The notes: generated by a model from the sequence alone, not told the origin. Shown: positions 1 through 11,054, numbered from the stretch's first letter. The stretch is 64,000 bases of DNA from Dugong dugon (GCA_030035585.1 CM057465.1:1711501-1775500), one strand, 5' to 3'. Program-made: numbers and translations.

Positions 1-530
1 TTCTCATCCAGCCAGCCTATACAGGACTAATTCCAGAGCCAGTTTCTTCAGCCTAAAATTGGTATGAAATTAGAAGGGCTTAATATCCTACCATGGTCTT
101 GTCAATTGCCTCATATGCATGCAAAAGCTGGACAATGAAAAAAAGGAAGATAGAAGAATTACTGTGTTCGAATTATGGTGGTGGTGAATATTGAATATAC
201 CATGAACTGCCAGAAGGACAAACAAATCAGTCTAAGAAGAAATACAACCAGAATATTCCTTAGGAGGGAAGATGGCAAGACTTGGGCTCACTTACTTTGG
301 ACACATCATCAGAAAAGACCAGTCACTAGAGAGGGATTCAGTGGAAGGTCAGTGAAAATGAAGGAAGCCTTCAATGGGATGGATTGACACAATAGCCACA
401 ACAATGATCTCAAACATTCCAGTGATCCTGAACATGGCTCAGGACTCAGCCACTTTTCATTATGCTATACATAAGGTCTCCATAGTCGAAGCCTAATTAA
501 CATTAATTAAAAACAACAGCAACAATATCC
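1..530 (+). mobile_element. RTE (BovB-like) LINE, 3' end fragment
   Basis: This is the 3' end of an RTE LINE in sense orientation, continuing from before the window. The frame at 175-387 encodes the C-terminal tail (NIEYTMNCQK, then a stretch like LLWTHHQKRPVTREGF) seen in the other RTE copies here, corresponding to the region after the reverse transcriptase domain in BovB/RTE proteins. The end is degraded (about 470-530) and finishes in an AAC/CAA-rich tail. The frame is broken, so it is a dead relic. Confidence 0.85.
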
Positions 531-620
531 TTTCAGGCTGGGCTCTTCCCATCTTCAGATGCACCATGACCAGATACACTGCCACTTCCATATCTTTGCT
601 CAGGCTATTCTGACCGCGTG

Positions 621-665
621 GTTGTTGTTGTTGTTAGGTGCCCTTGAGTCAGCTCTGACTCACAG
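621..665 (-). mobile_element. RTE/AfroSINE 3' terminal tail, antisense
   Basis: A (GTT)n tract followed by AGGTGCCCTTGAGTCAGC is the reverse complement of the shared 3' terminus of the RTE LINE and its SINEs. It stops abruptly at the AT microsatellite. It is most simply the 3' end of the antisense RTE copy that resumes at about 757, with the interval between them lost or replaced. Confidence 0.7.
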
Positions 666-1307
666 ATATATATATATATATATCACAATATAATATAATA
701 TATATATATATAATATAATATAATATAATATAATATAATATAATATAATAATATAATTTGTTATGATCCACACAGTTGAATGTCTTTGCATGGTCAATAA
801 AACACAGATAAATATCTTTCTCTTATTATCTGCTTTTAGCGAAGATCCACATGACATCAGCAATGATATCTCACATTCCAAGTCATCTTCTGAATCAGCT
901 TGAATTTTTGACATTTCCCTGTCAATGTACTGCTGCAACTGCTTTTGAATGATCTTCTGCAAAATTTTACTTGCAAGTGATATTACTGGTATTGCCCCAT
1001 AATTTCCACCTTCTGTTGGATCACCTTTCTTTGGAATGGACACAAATATGGATCTCTTCCAGTTGGTTGGCCAGGTAGCTGTCTTCCAAATTTCTTGGCA
1101 TAGGTGATTGAGCACCTCCAGAACTGCATCCGTTAGTTGAAACATCTTAATTGGTATTCCGTCAATTCCTGGAGCCTTTTCGCCAACGCCTTCAGCCTTC
1201 GGTTCCTGATCATATGTTACCTCCTGAAATGGTTGAACATTAACCAATTCTTTTTGGTATGGTGACTCTGTATTCCTTCCACCTTCTTTCGATGCTTCCT
1301 GCACCAT
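660..1307 (-). pseudogene. RTE reverse transcriptase remnant (N-terminal RT)
   Basis: A 215-residue open frame inside the antisense RTE copy. Residues about 25-110 match the start of the RT domain in the sister copies at 38291-38584 and 62589-62939: PFQEVTYDQEP, then GIDGIPIKMFQ, then LCQEIWKTATWPTNWKRSIF. The following stretch includes SIPKKGDP and LQQYIDREMSKIQA. The last 30 or so residues are Ile/Tyr-rich translation of the adjoining (TATAA)n repeat and are not protein sequence in any real sense. The catalytic YADD box is absent because the copy ends before it. Non-functional. Confidence 0.85.
665..757. repeat. (TA)n / (TATAA)n microsatellite
   Basis: About 90 bp of TA dinucleotide grading into TAATA/TATAA pentamer units. 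It lies exactly between the 3' terminal tail of an antisense RTE (621-665) and RTE reverse transcriptase sequence (from 757), where about 1 kb of RTE coding DNA would be expected. Confidence 0.9.
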
Positions 1308-2645
1308 TCAGTATTTTGCCCACAGAATCCTTCAAAATTGTAATTCAAGGCTTGAATTTTTTCTTCAGTTCTTTCAGCTTGAGAAATGCTGAGTGTGTTA
1401 TTCCCTTTTGGTTTTCTAACTCCAGGTCTTTGCACATTTCATTACAATACAATATCTTCTTGAGCCACCCTTTGAAATCTTCTGTTTAGCTCTTTTATTT
1501 CATCATTTTTTCCATTCACTTTAGCTACTCTATTTTCAATAGCAAGTTTCAGAGTCTCTTGTGACATCCGTTTTGGTCTTTTCTTTTTTTCCTGTCTTTT
1601 TAATTACCCTTTTGCTTTCTTCATGTATCATGTCCTTGATGTCATCCCACAACTCATTTGGTCTTTGGGCATTAGTGTTAAATGTGTCAAATTTATTCTT
1701 GAGATGGTTTCCAAATTCTGGTGGGATATGCTCAAGGTCATATTTTGGCTCTCTTGGACTTGCTTTAATTTTCTTCAACTTCATCTTGCACAAGAGCAAT
1801 TGGTCTGTTCCACAAATGGCCCCGACCTTGTTCAGACTGATAATATTGAGCATTCCCATCATGTCTTTCCACAGATATAGTCGATTTGATTCCTGTGTAT
1901 TCCATCTGATGAGGTCCACATGTATAGTTGCAGTTTATGTTGCTGAAAAAAAAGTATTTGCAATGAAGAAGTTGGTGGTCTTTCAAAATTCTTTCTTGTG
2001 ATTTCCAGTATTGTTTCTACCATGAAAGCGATATTTTCCAAGTACCAATGTTTCTTTTTTGTTTCTACCTTTTGCATTCTAATCACCGGTAATTATCAAT
2101 GCATCCTGATTGCATGTTTGATCAATTTCAGACTGCAGAATTTGGTAAAGAATCTTCAGTTTCCTCGTCTTTGGCATTAGTGGTTGGTGTGTAAATCTGA
2201 AGAGTAGTCATATTAACTGGTCTTCCTTGTAGGTGTACAGATATTATCCTACCACTGACAGTATTGTACTTCAGGACAGAACTTGAATTTTTTTTTTTTA
2301 AATGAATGCGACACTATTCCTCTTTAATTTGTCATTTCCAGCATAGTAGATCATATGACTGTCTGATTCAGAATGGCAAATACCAGTCCGTTTCACCTCA
2401 CTGATGTCTAGGATATTGATCTTTATGCATTCAATTTTGACAACTCCCAACTTTCCTAGATTCATACTTTGTACATTCTATGTTCTGATTACTAATGGAT
2501 GTTTGCAGCTGTTTCTTCTCATTTTGAGCTGTGCCATATTAGCAAATGAAGGTCCAAAAGCTTTATGCCGTCCACATCATTAAGGTTAACTCTACTTAGA
2601 AGAGGCAGTCATATTTTGAGTGCCTTCCAATGTGAGAACTTCTCT
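757..2645 (-). mobile_element. RTE (BovB-like) LINE with 5' region, endonuclease and part of RT
   Basis: Antisense RTE copy, the only one in the window that reaches the 5' region. Reading leftward from about 2645 it contains the 5' leader and start of the ORF (about 2500-2450), apurinic-type endonuclease sequence (about 2450-1850), the linker, and RT up to about 760. Conceptual fragments include NRLYLWKDMMG and ICGTDQLLLCKMKLKKIKA at 1919-1536, and GIDGIPIKMFQLTDAVLEVL at 1307-660. The last corresponds to the early RT region of BovB/RTE proteins. Several frameshifts and stops split the frame. The downstream RT half and C-terminus are missing, replaced by the AT microsatellite. Confidence 0.88.
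1536..2086 (-). pseudogene. RTE endonuclease and linker remnant
   Basis: Overlapping short frames (1536-1919, 1765-1986, 1859-2086) together cover the C-terminal endonuclease region and linker of the RTE protein. Recognisable pieces are WTSSDGIHRNQIDYICGKT (the RNQIDYI segment is typical of RTE endonucleases), ICGTDQLLLCKMKLKKIKA, and NELWDDIKDMIHEESKR. The frame changes at least twice within 550 bp, so this is a decayed coding region. The equivalent segment appears again at 63598-63894 in the copy at the right edge. Confidence 0.82.
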
Positions 2646-2834
2646 GACCATGTGGACCTCCTTTAACTCTCCTCCTAAGTCACTTTTCATTAAGTCATAG
2701 CCGAATACTATAAATCCACTGACCTCTCTCTTTCTCCGAAGTCTCCCAACACCTTCCTGTCCCTCCTATATGGTAAGCCTTTATCACAAAGCTATAGATG
2801 GTTTGATAACCCTTACTAAGGAGAAGGAGTAATA

Positions 2835-3010
2835 ATTCCACACATTTCTTAAACACTGTGTGCCATGCACTGCACTGATGAGTTACATGGAATGTTTTAT
2901 TTCATCCTCATGACATTGTTATGAGGTAAGTCCTAATATTATTCTCTTTTTACAGATAAGAGCACTAAGGCAATGGGATGGTGAGCAGCAAGTGGCAGGG
3001 CCAGTGAAAA
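2835..3010 (-). mobile_element. MIR (CORE-SINE), antisense
   Basis: Contains the reverse complement of the MIR body: a TGTGCCATGCACTGCAC block, then TTATTTCATCCTCATGACA, then TTTTTACAGATAAGAGCACT, ending with AGCAAGTGGCAGGGCC. The order and spacing match the MIR consensus read backwards. It is an old, diverged tRNA-derived SINE shared by all mammals. The promoter end beyond about 3010 is missing. Confidence 0.75.
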
Positions 3011-3424
3011 ACTTAAGTAGATGCTTGTTAGCTGCTGTGTGTGCATCTTTATCTGTTATCCTCACATGTGTCCTGAGTTCACAATAGGCCCTTACGTACC
3101 TGAGATCCAGGCTATGCTGAATCTGTGTGCCTGGTTGACTGTCTAACACAGCAAACACCTGTAGCTCACCTGCTGACTCAGGAATGAAGGGCACAGGAGG
3201 TTCTCAGAAACCTCTGTACCTCTACCTCCACTGGATGAACCTTTGTCTTCGGGCCCACTCCAGTGTTTGGGGCTGAAGAGACCTTGAATATCTCTCCCTA
3301 TATTACAGGTAATCAGTGTGCACAGCCCATCGGGTGGTGAGTGTCTCTGGCTATTGAACTCAGTTGAGAATCCATAGGTGGCACTAACTGGACACAAGTG
3401 ATGTGTCAAATCTTGTGTTGGAGA

Positions 3425-3836
3425 CTATCTTAGATTCCTGGGGCTTCTGTAACAAAGTACCTCACACTAGGGGGCTTGTATGAACCTGCATTTATTGTCT
3501 CACAGTTCTGGAGGACAGGAGTCCAAAATCAAGGTGTGGTCAGGGCCTTGCTCTCTCTGAAGGCCCTAGGGGATGATCCTTCTTTGTCTCTCAGCTTCTG
3601 GTGGCCCCAGGCATTCCCTGGCTTGTAGATGTATCTTCACAGGGTCGTCTTCCCTTTGTGTGTCCATCTGTGACTTGTTTTCTCTTTTATGAGATGGGAT
3701 TAGGACCTACCCTACTACACCTTATGTCAACCTACCTGGTCACATCTTCAAAGAGCCTGTTTCCAAACAAGGTCAGGTTCCCAAGTACGGGAATTAGGAC
3801 ATCAGCACATCCTTTTAGGGTGCCTGATTAAATCCA
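3425..3836 (-). mobile_element. MLT1-like MaLR LTR, antisense
   Basis: Reads as a reverse-complement MLT1 LTR: CTGTAACAAAGTACCTCACA near the start, then TTTATTGTCTCACAGTTCTGG, a region of CTTGTAGATG and CTTTATGAG blocks, then TTTCCAAACAAGGTCAGGTT and TTAGGACATCAGCACAT at the far end. The TTTATT at about 3490 is the antisense polyadenylation signal. No internal MaLR sequence is attached, so it is a solo LTR. The far terminus is eroded. Confidence 0.8.
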
Positions 3837-5129
3837 GAACAGATGCTGAAATCACATGAGCATGTAATGAGTAGGCTCTGGTCTTGAGAGCCTACCAGTG
3901 CTGACAAGAGGGCACTGCAGGTGAGCCCGGGGATGAAACAATCAAGGAACCAGTGCAGGTTGATGTGAGGGTGGGCACTGCATCAAGAGAGCAGGAGCTG
4001 AGAGGCCTCAGTGTCTGACAGGTCCTTGGGGGCTGTGAACTTCTCAAGGGTCAGGACTTTTCATCTTTGCTTCCCTGACCAACCAACACACACCCTACTT
4101 GTTGAAGGATGCAGAAATGTGCTCTCCAAAAGTGGGCCCAATAAGTGCATGGCGTTTGGGGGATCAGCGAGACACCAGGGAGGGTGGTGCTGAAAGGATG
4201 AGGCTGCTCTGTGTTCTGGTCAGCGGAACATTCCGGGCTGGAGCAATGGGGGCTTGCCTGCTCTTCCCTGCTCCCCAGGCCCAGAGAGGCACAGGGGAGC
4301 TGGAAGAGCACCTGCGCATCATCCCATCTAAGGGCCACATGTTCTCAGGAAATTATTTCATAATTCACTTTGCTGCAGGACTAGTGTCTGCCCGCATTTA
4401 TTTATATAACTGCAGGGCCAGGAGACAAATACAAATAATGAATATCCATTAAACAAAATACATAATGAATCCCACCTCGTTGACAGACTCTTCTGTGAGG
4501 CAGGCCCTGTGTGAGGCTCAAGGTTCTGTGTGCAAACACCAGAGTCCTGAGCTTCGGGCTCTGAAGGGCCATCCTCCTGAGTGAAAGGGACAGTGGATCC
4601 TGAGAGGAGCAGTCAGAGGCATCTTCAAGGGGACACCTCCAGCTCCGTGAGCCATCAGCCAGGGCTGAAGCCACCTCTCCATCTCCGCCCTCAGTGGGGA
4701 TGCACACTTTGGTGGATGAGCCCAATCTCTAGGGTGACCAAGTTGTCCAGTCTGACCCGGGCCCAGGCAAGGCCGCCTCTGCCGACAGGTCTGTGTGGTT
4801 CTCAGGGAAGCTCATGGGCAGAACAGGCTTCCAATGGCTCAGCCTCCGAATGTAGATGCCCTCCACCCTGAAACAGGTCCCCAGGTAGGGAGCTGGGCCA
4901 GCCTGAGGCAGGCCTTACAGCTGGGCCCTTGCTGGTTCTGGCCCTGCTCCTCATGGTGACCTGGGTGGAGCCACAGGCCCCAGGCCCACAGGATTTTGGT
5001 ATGCGCCCAGAGCTGAGCTCAGAGAGGCTTGCGTGCTGCATCCTTCCTGGTCTCGGCACAGGCTCCAAGGTGACAGGATCTGGGGAAGAGAAAGCCGCTG
5101 TATGAAGTTTCATTGTTTGTGTCCACATC
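3837..5129. other. GC-rich unique sequence, no gene recognised
   Basis: Moderately GC-rich, CpG-poor DNA without a repeat I can identify. Frames such as 4099-4452 and 4802-5206 are low in recognisable motifs, occur on both strands, and show no conserved domain or plausible splice structure. I see no coding evidence. Confidence 0.5.
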
Positions 5130-5602
5130 TGTGTCAGTTTCCTGTGGCTGTCGTGAAAAGTGACCACACTTGAGCTGCTTAGACCAACAGAAATACATCT
5201 CCTCACAGCCCTGGAGGCCAGCAGTCCAAAATCAAGGTGTCAACACGGGCCGTGTTCACTCTGAAGGCCCTGGGGGGATACTTCCTGGCCTCTTCCAGCT
5301 CCTGGCGGCAGCTGGAGTTCCCTGACCTCCTCGGCTTGAGGCTGCACCAGTCCAGTCTCTGCCTCCATCCTCACTCACGCAGCCTCTCCCCTGTGTCTGT
5401 GTGACTCGAGTCTCCCCACCTCACTCTCAGAAAGGCACCAGTCATTGGATTTAGAGCCCACCCTACATCCAGGACAGTCTCATCTCACCATCCTTAGAGA
5501 GTCACAGCTGCAGAGACCCTCTTTCCAAACAAGGTCACATCCTGAGGTTCTGGGTGCATGTGGATTTGGGGGTGGAGGGGACACTGCTCAACCCACTTTA
5601 AT
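5130..5602 (-). mobile_element. MLT1-like MaLR LTR, antisense
   Basis: Begins TGTCAGTTTCCTGTGGCTGTCG and runs through CTCACAGCCCTGGAGGCCAG, CCAAAATCAAGGTGTC, CACCAGTCATTGGATTTAGAG, TTTCCAAACAAGGTCACATC and a terminal CACTGCTCAACCCACTTTA. The block order matches the antisense MLT1 LTRs at 3425, 32347 and 36245. Length is near 470 bp, longer than the copy at 3425. Solo LTR; no internal region seen. Confidence 0.82.
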
Positions 5603-7156
5603 GTCCTAACCCACCACCCACAAATTCACACCTGCTGGGCAAGGGTTTTGTCTCTCAGCATCAGACTCTGGACTAGACAGTAACAATGAACAAGAAACAG
5701 GCCCGTTGTGTAAGCTTCTGTCACATTTTCCCATGACTTCAGCAGCTGACAATGGAAAGTGCCACCTCCACCTGGTCTCTCCCTGCTGGGTTCCCTCCGT
5801 CAGCAGATGCACACCCAGTGCTGCCCCTTGAGCAGGAGGAACAGCACCTGTGCAGGACTCTAGCTCACCCATCAGCCTTCCACTCATGTCACCTATTTCT
5901 CGATCTCGGTCTGCCTGGGCACAGGAGCAGACATGGGCGGGCAGGGACGCAGCAGGCACAGGAGACAGCTGGGGTGGGGTCCAGGCAGAGCAGCACAGGA
6001 AGAGCAGGGTGGGGGACCCTGGGAGGAGGGGGCTGCGTGACAGGAGTCCTCGTCTGGCAGCACTGGCAGCCTGCCCAGGGACAGGTGTAAGGCAATGTGC
6101 CTTGACATTGGACCTCCAGAGCCAGGTGTTTAATTGGTGTCCCATTGTTATCCCAGGAGCCATGCAAAGCCAGCCAGATATCTGAACATCTAAGGGGAGG
6201 GAAGAGGTGATGTTGCCAGATGTGCAGTTTGGAGGACGCTGTGGCCAGGAGCTGGTCGCAGAGGGCAGCAGGGCTGGAGGACACCTCCATGCTGAGTCCT
6301 GCCACCACTGCCTGCTGTTTCAGATAGGATGAGGTCTGCCCTTTCAGCCCAAAGACCCATCTCCCCCCGTGTTGGAAAGGGGTGGCTGATGTCAGTGCCC
6401 TGAGTCCCAGGAAAGAGCATGGCACTTCATTCCCCAGGACTCTGCATTGGCCAGGGCCCTGAGGGGTTTCCTGTGGTGTAGGGCCCTCTTGGCCTCACAG
6501 CTGCATCTTGGACCCCTCCTGGGCCCAGGCCCACTTTAGCAGGAGTCAGGGTCGGTGTCGAGGACTCTGGGCACTCTGGGGGGTCCCACGATTGGGAGGA
6601 GGGGGGCAGGGGGAGTCTGAGCAGGTGGGATCTCCACTGGCCTTGGCCAGTGCTGCTCTGCGTACCCCTGACACCCACAGAGTGGTCTCTGTGGGAGATT
6701 GTGTTTGCACAGTAAAGTCCAAGATGGCTGGTCTCTCCATGTGTGGAAAAGTGGACTCAGGCCAGAGAAGAGAAAAGCTGGCCTGCAGCCAACACCCTCA
6801 CGGCTGACCTTGGGGTCTCCAGAATCCCAGTGGTCTTCTCCTGTGCCCCCTTCTGCCCACAGGGAGTTTTTGGAGCATCATTTACTCCACGAGTTCCTAT
6901 TCAAGTCCAGGTGGCCAACGCTTTTTATGATGAAATAATAATAAATAGCCAGGGTTACCACAACAGTTGGGGCTCTGGGCAGACATAACCAGGTTTATGG
7001 AAAGCAGACATTGCCAAGAGCTGGCCTCTCCACAGCAGGGAGCCCTGCATCTGTGCTGTTTTTATTGGAGCCAGTGTTTCTGTGCTCTGGAAACTGAGCA
7101 GGTTTAGAAGGAGTTCTTTGCTTGGAGGCCAGCGTCAGCCATCTTCCTCCCAAAGT
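5603..7156. other. GC-rich unique sequence, no gene recognised
   Basis: GC-rich stretch giving several overlapping open frames on both strands (for example 5606-6163 and 5889-6425), the expected result of high GC and few stop codons. The conceptual proteins are Pro/Ser/Leu-rich and contain no domain I know. CpG is sparse. No exon called. Confidence 0.5.
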
Positions 7157-7592
7157 GTTAAGGATGGAATGGTATCCCCCAAATAAGATGTGCTGAAGTC
7201 CTAACCCCTGTGCCTGTGAACATGGCCTTGTTTGGAAATAAGGGCTATGAAGCTGTTATCAATTAGGTTAACATGAGGTCATGTTGAAGTAGGCTGGGTG
7301 GGTCCTAGTCCAGTGTGTGGTAATGTAAAAAAGAGGAGACTCAGAGACACACAGGGAAGACGGCCACATAAAGATGCATCTACAAGCCGAGGGATGCCAG
7401 GCTAGGCTTTGCCAGCAGCTCCCAGAATCCAGGAGAGAGGCAAGGATCAGTTCCTCTCTCAGGGCCTCAGAAGGAACCAACACTGCCGATACCCTGGTTT
7501 GGACTTCCAGCCTCCAGAACTGTGAGACGATAAATTTATAAGCCACCTGCTTTGCGGTATGTTGTTACAGCTGCCCTTGGAGAATAAGGCAC
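7157..7592 (+). mobile_element. MLT1-like MaLR LTR, sense
   Basis: Sense-strand LTR. It starts near GTTAAGGATGGAATGGTATC, continues with CTGAAGTCCTAACCCCTGTG, TTTGGAAATAAGGGC, ACACAGGGAAGACGGCC, CATCTACAAGCC and GGACTTCCAGCCTCCAGAAC, and then a weak polyadenylation region (GATAAATTTATAAGCCACC) before the end at about 7592. It is the forward counterpart of the antisense LTRs at 3425, 5130 and 36245. Solo LTR. Confidence 0.85.
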
Positions 7593-9505
7593 AAGCTTTC
7601 TGAGAACCCTCTCATCTCAGAAGTGTAAGAGAGTCCAAGGTCATCAGTCCCAGCCCTTGTCCAGGTTCCATGCATGTCTGCTCACCAGGTGACCTGCAAA
7701 GCTTCATTACAATCACCTGAATGTTTCCCAGCTGGATAAGCAGACCAGGGCCCCTCCTCCATGCTCACTGCCCCTTGCCTGGCTTAGAGGCCTGGGGTGG
7801 GGCTTTTGCCATCAAAGGCTTACTAAGAGCTATCCCACCCCCACCACTGCTTGCTCCCCTGCTTCCAGAACTGCTGGGAACCTACAAGGAGCTGGATTGG
7901 CGTGACCAGGCACCCCGCTCAACTTTGCTTTATCTCTCCAGCTGCATGTTGACAGAAAGATGCCTGAAACATGAATTACAAATGGAGAGGTCACTGGAAT
8001 CTAATGTGGGTCTGCTGTGTTTAAATACCGCACTTTTTATTCGTTTCAAAAGTACAGGGTCAGCTTGGCACATAAAAATACAGGGAAATAAACTCAGCAG
8101 GTTACAAAGATCACTACACCATATTCATTATGTGATTAATTTAATACTCAGATTCACAGTTGTCGACAAATTGTGAATTTCTTTAAATGCATCACAAATT
8201 AAAAATGCATTTAAACGACAGCGGCATTAGCACAGACCAGGGCAAAATAACCCCAGCTGCACTTAACAAACAGAGTGTGCGTCTTAATGGTGGGTTTTGC
8301 GGAATAATGAAGAATCACTGCAAAGACCCTGGGTCTCATCTCTCTGTGTCTCCAACAGAGACTCTGCATGTGGGTGGGGAGAGATGGGTGGCGTTCATCA
8401 CTCTTTGCTTAATTTTTTTCCTAAATATGGAAAGTGAGGTGCAGATGACTTTTAAATTATATTCTTACATTATGGACCAGAAATATGAAGCCGTGTAATT
8501 GAATCAAGATGAGAACGTTCATGCAGAAGTGATGACCAAGTGGGCAGCTATTTTGGGACCGAGGCAGAGGGGATGGGAGTAGAGGATGCGTCTTCCTCGG
8601 ACAGAACCTCTGTGCTCTTATCAGCTTAGTAAAATATGGGCTAAGTTGGGGACGGAGTCCATGCCCATTATGGTCTGGACATCAGTGTGGTGTCAGGGTG
8701 CCAGATCAAGCGTCCTATTTTTAGCCTCCTTCCACCTCTGGGATGTGGTTGCTGCAGGACCCTCGGCCTCAATGAAGGACAGACCTCTCTGCTGCTGGCT
8801 GAGCCGGGTCCTGGGAAGGAGCTCAGTGACGTCAGGAACGGGGCCTCTGAGCCGACTTGGGACTCTGTTCCGTCAGCTGCTGAGGAGAATGGGAGGAAAG
8901 CCTCTGTTTTCCTCACAAACCAGGTGGCTCAGGGCGTGAATTGCCTGACAGAAAAGTGGAAACTCGCAACTATCCCTGAAAAGAAAGTTCTGACGCAGCA
9001 AACACACATACCCTTTCATTGATCTGAAATGTTTTGGCCAAAAGATAGAGAAAAAAGTGTTTTTGGCTAGAATTATCTGGATTTTTTTACTGGAATTTCT
9101 TCTGGGTAAGCTAGTATTCTTTTGTCTGGAAGTAAAATCGTATACATTCTCAATTTGAAAATTACCGAATGACTCAAGCAGGAAGAGTCCTTTTACACAG
9201 TTGAGTAACTTTTGTTTCCCTTTGGGGCCCACTCCTCCAAAGAACCTTGGCCATAACCTCCCCCGCAACCTCTGCAGGTCCTGTGGGCACATCCCCTCTC
9301 TGAGAGAACGGCTGGGCTTCACAGGTTTGGGGTGGAGAGGAGGGTGTGCGTTCCAGGAGACGGGGTGGCAGGCTGGAGGCCCAGAGTCCAGGTTGAGCTC
9401 ATGGTGAGTGTCTGGGTGGGCGCTGAGTGCAGGCAGCGTCCACCTGAAGACCAGCTCAAGTGTCACGGCAGACTCTCTGTCCACATACAAGAAGGCCAGG
9501 TGGTG
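7593..9505. other. Unique sequence with an AT-rich stretch at 8000-8520
   Basis: No repeat or gene recognised. The AT-rich section at about 8000-8520, including a run of ATGCAT, TTTAAA and ATTAAT words, contrasts with GC-richer flanks and lacks transposon signatures. A perfect palindromic CRE-type octamer TGACGTCA lies at 8827-8834. Frames at 7721-8176 and 8873-9490 have no recognisable domain. Confidence 0.45.
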
Positions 9506-9507
9506 TA

Positions 9508-10045
9508 GCTGGTTCTTTTTTATTTTTTAATTGTAGTATAAAGATATACATAACAAAACGTGTCATCTCAACCATTTCTACCTGTACAGCAAATGACATT
9601 GGTTCCATTCTTTGTGTTATGCAATCATTGTCCCTATCTTTTTCCAAATCATTCACCACCATTAACATAACCTCAGTGTCCCTTGAAGACTCTTCCTCCT
9701 CCCTCTCCCCCAGTAATCACTAGTAATCTTTGGTTTCTATATACAATGAAACCTGTGAGAGCCGGAACTCAGGGAGACTGCCTGGTTTTTCTGGGTCTCA
9801 GGAGTTTTCCATCTTTGACAGGGTGCAGTCAATCTTAACACTTTTCTATGGCTTGCTTTAGTAGAAAATATTGTGTTTTCTGCCTTACACAAGTTCCAGC
9901 TTTCACAGGTTTCACTGTATTTGCTTATTTTATGTAAGTGAGATGACTTTTGCGACTGACTTAGTTGGCTTAGCCTGATGTATTCAAGGTTCATTACTGT
10001 TGTGGTGTGCATCAAGACTTTATTTCTCTTCACGGCTGAAGAGGG
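9508..10045 (-). mobile_element. L1 3' end, antisense, split by a DNA transposon
   Basis: Antisense L1 3' region: TTTTTATTTTTTAATTGTAG, then ATACATAACAAAACGTG, CTACCTGTACAGCAAATGAC, later TTTTATGTAAGTGAGATGAC and GTATTCAAGGTTCATTACTG. The two halves (9508-9743 and 9918-10045) are collinear parts of one L1 3' end interrupted by the inverted-repeat element at 9744-9917. No ORF2 protein is readable. Confidence 0.75.
9744..9917. mobile_element. Short non-autonomous DNA transposon (Tc1/mariner-type ends)
   Basis: A 174-bp element with imperfect terminal inverted repeats: the left end starts CAATGAAACCTGTGAGAGCC and the right end, read from the other strand, starts CAGTGAAACCTGTGAAAGC. Each end is bordered by TA (9742-9743 and 9918-9919), the target duplication of Tc1/mariner/Tigger elements, and the CAGT-like terminus fits Tigger-type ends. 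It is too short to encode a transposase, so it would have been moved in trans. It interrupts an L1 3' end, which makes it younger than that L1. Family name not assigned. Confidence 0.75.
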
Positions 10046-10530
10046 TAGTCAGTTCTACTTCGTGGGGAGGACGTGGAGAGGCCCCCACACCCAGTGGTCC
10101 CAGATGGCGTTGTCAGGAATGTTTGTTGGGTGGCCCTGGGCCTGGGCAGTGTCTGTCATCTGCAAGTGCTCAGCTGGTATTTCCATGGACAAGGAAGTGG
10201 AGAAGGAGGGTCTGAGGGTCTCAGAGAGTCACCTGGAGGGAACAGATATCTCAGCCCCCCGGCTCTGGAAGCCAGCTCGGGGATCCTGGCTGGAGTTTGA
10301 GAGCCCTCCCAGAAGCTGCTCACAGTCTCTGCAACACCTGTTCTTGCTCTGGTGGTACCTCCTGGCCCCTCCCGGAGCCCCCAACCCTTCCTGCCTGGGT
10401 AACACAGTGCCCCCCTCACCTCCTCACCCAGTCTAGTAGACCAATGATGGTTTGCAGTAACCCGTCATCTCTCATTAACAACCAGAGACTCCTGAGGGCA
10501 GCTCTGAGGCCTGGTAACCCCTCACAGCCA
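10046..10530. other. GC-rich unique sequence
   Basis: No repeat family or exon recognised. Open frames overlap on both strands (9978-10436, 10156-10419) and look like chance frames in GC-rich DNA. Confidence 0.45.
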
Positions 10531-10534
10531 GGGG

Positions 10535-10695
10535 TATCCCTCTGGGTGGAGGTTGGGCTTCCAAGGGGCTGTCCATCACAGCTGTGGACGTCCCTCAGTG
10601 CAGGGACTGGGTGTCCAAGTGACCATCCATCACCTCCAGGGACAGCCCTCAGTGCAGGGACTGGGCGTCCAAGGGGCTGCGTGTGATGAAGGCCA
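10535..10695. repeat. Minisatellite, about 57-bp unit, about 3 copies
   Basis: Successive diverged units share CCCTCAGTGCAGGGACTGGG followed by TGTCCAAG or CGTCCAAGGGGCTG. The clearest two copies start at about 10589 and 10645; an older one precedes them (GGTTGGGCTTCCAAGGGGCTG). The repeat gives the periodic peptides in the frames over this interval, which are not evidence of a gene. Confidence 0.75.
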
Positions 10696-11054
10696 ACACT
10701 GGGCATGGCTCATGGGAGTGCAGGAGCTGTGGTCAGCTGTCCCTGTGATTTGCAGAAGGGCTTTGCCCTCTTAACTGTCTCAGCCCACAGCCAGTGTCCA
10801 ACGACAATGCTGGGCTGGGAGTCCATTCTGAGTCCGGAGCAGGCACTGACACCATGTCCGCAGCACCAGGGGCTGCCCTGACCCCTCCTGCTGGCCACTC
10901 ACACAACACTAAAGCCCTCAGTCTCACTCCCTGTCAACTGCCTGCACGCAGCACAAAGGGTGGGGCTGGGGGCCCCTCTCCTTACCCAGCTGAGAAATGG
11001 GCATGAAGACCAGCTGGCCACCCTTCCAGTTGCAAAGGTGACCTCAACTTAACA

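Noticed and set aside
660..1307. Host gene encoding a reverse transcriptase-like protein
   Set aside because: It is RTE LINE sequence, ends in microsatellite translation, and lacks the catalytic box.
5606..6425. Protein-coding gene suggested by long frames of 178-185 aa
   Set aside because: Overlapping frames on both strands in GC-rich, stop-poor DNA, with low-complexity composition and no recognisable domain or splice pattern.
8827..8834. CRE-driven promoter (TGACGTCA)
   Set aside because: A single octamer without CpG island, TATA or adjacent exon is not enough.
10535..10695. Repeated protein domain
   Set aside because: Periodic peptides arise from the 57-bp minisatellite on both strands; no exon signals.
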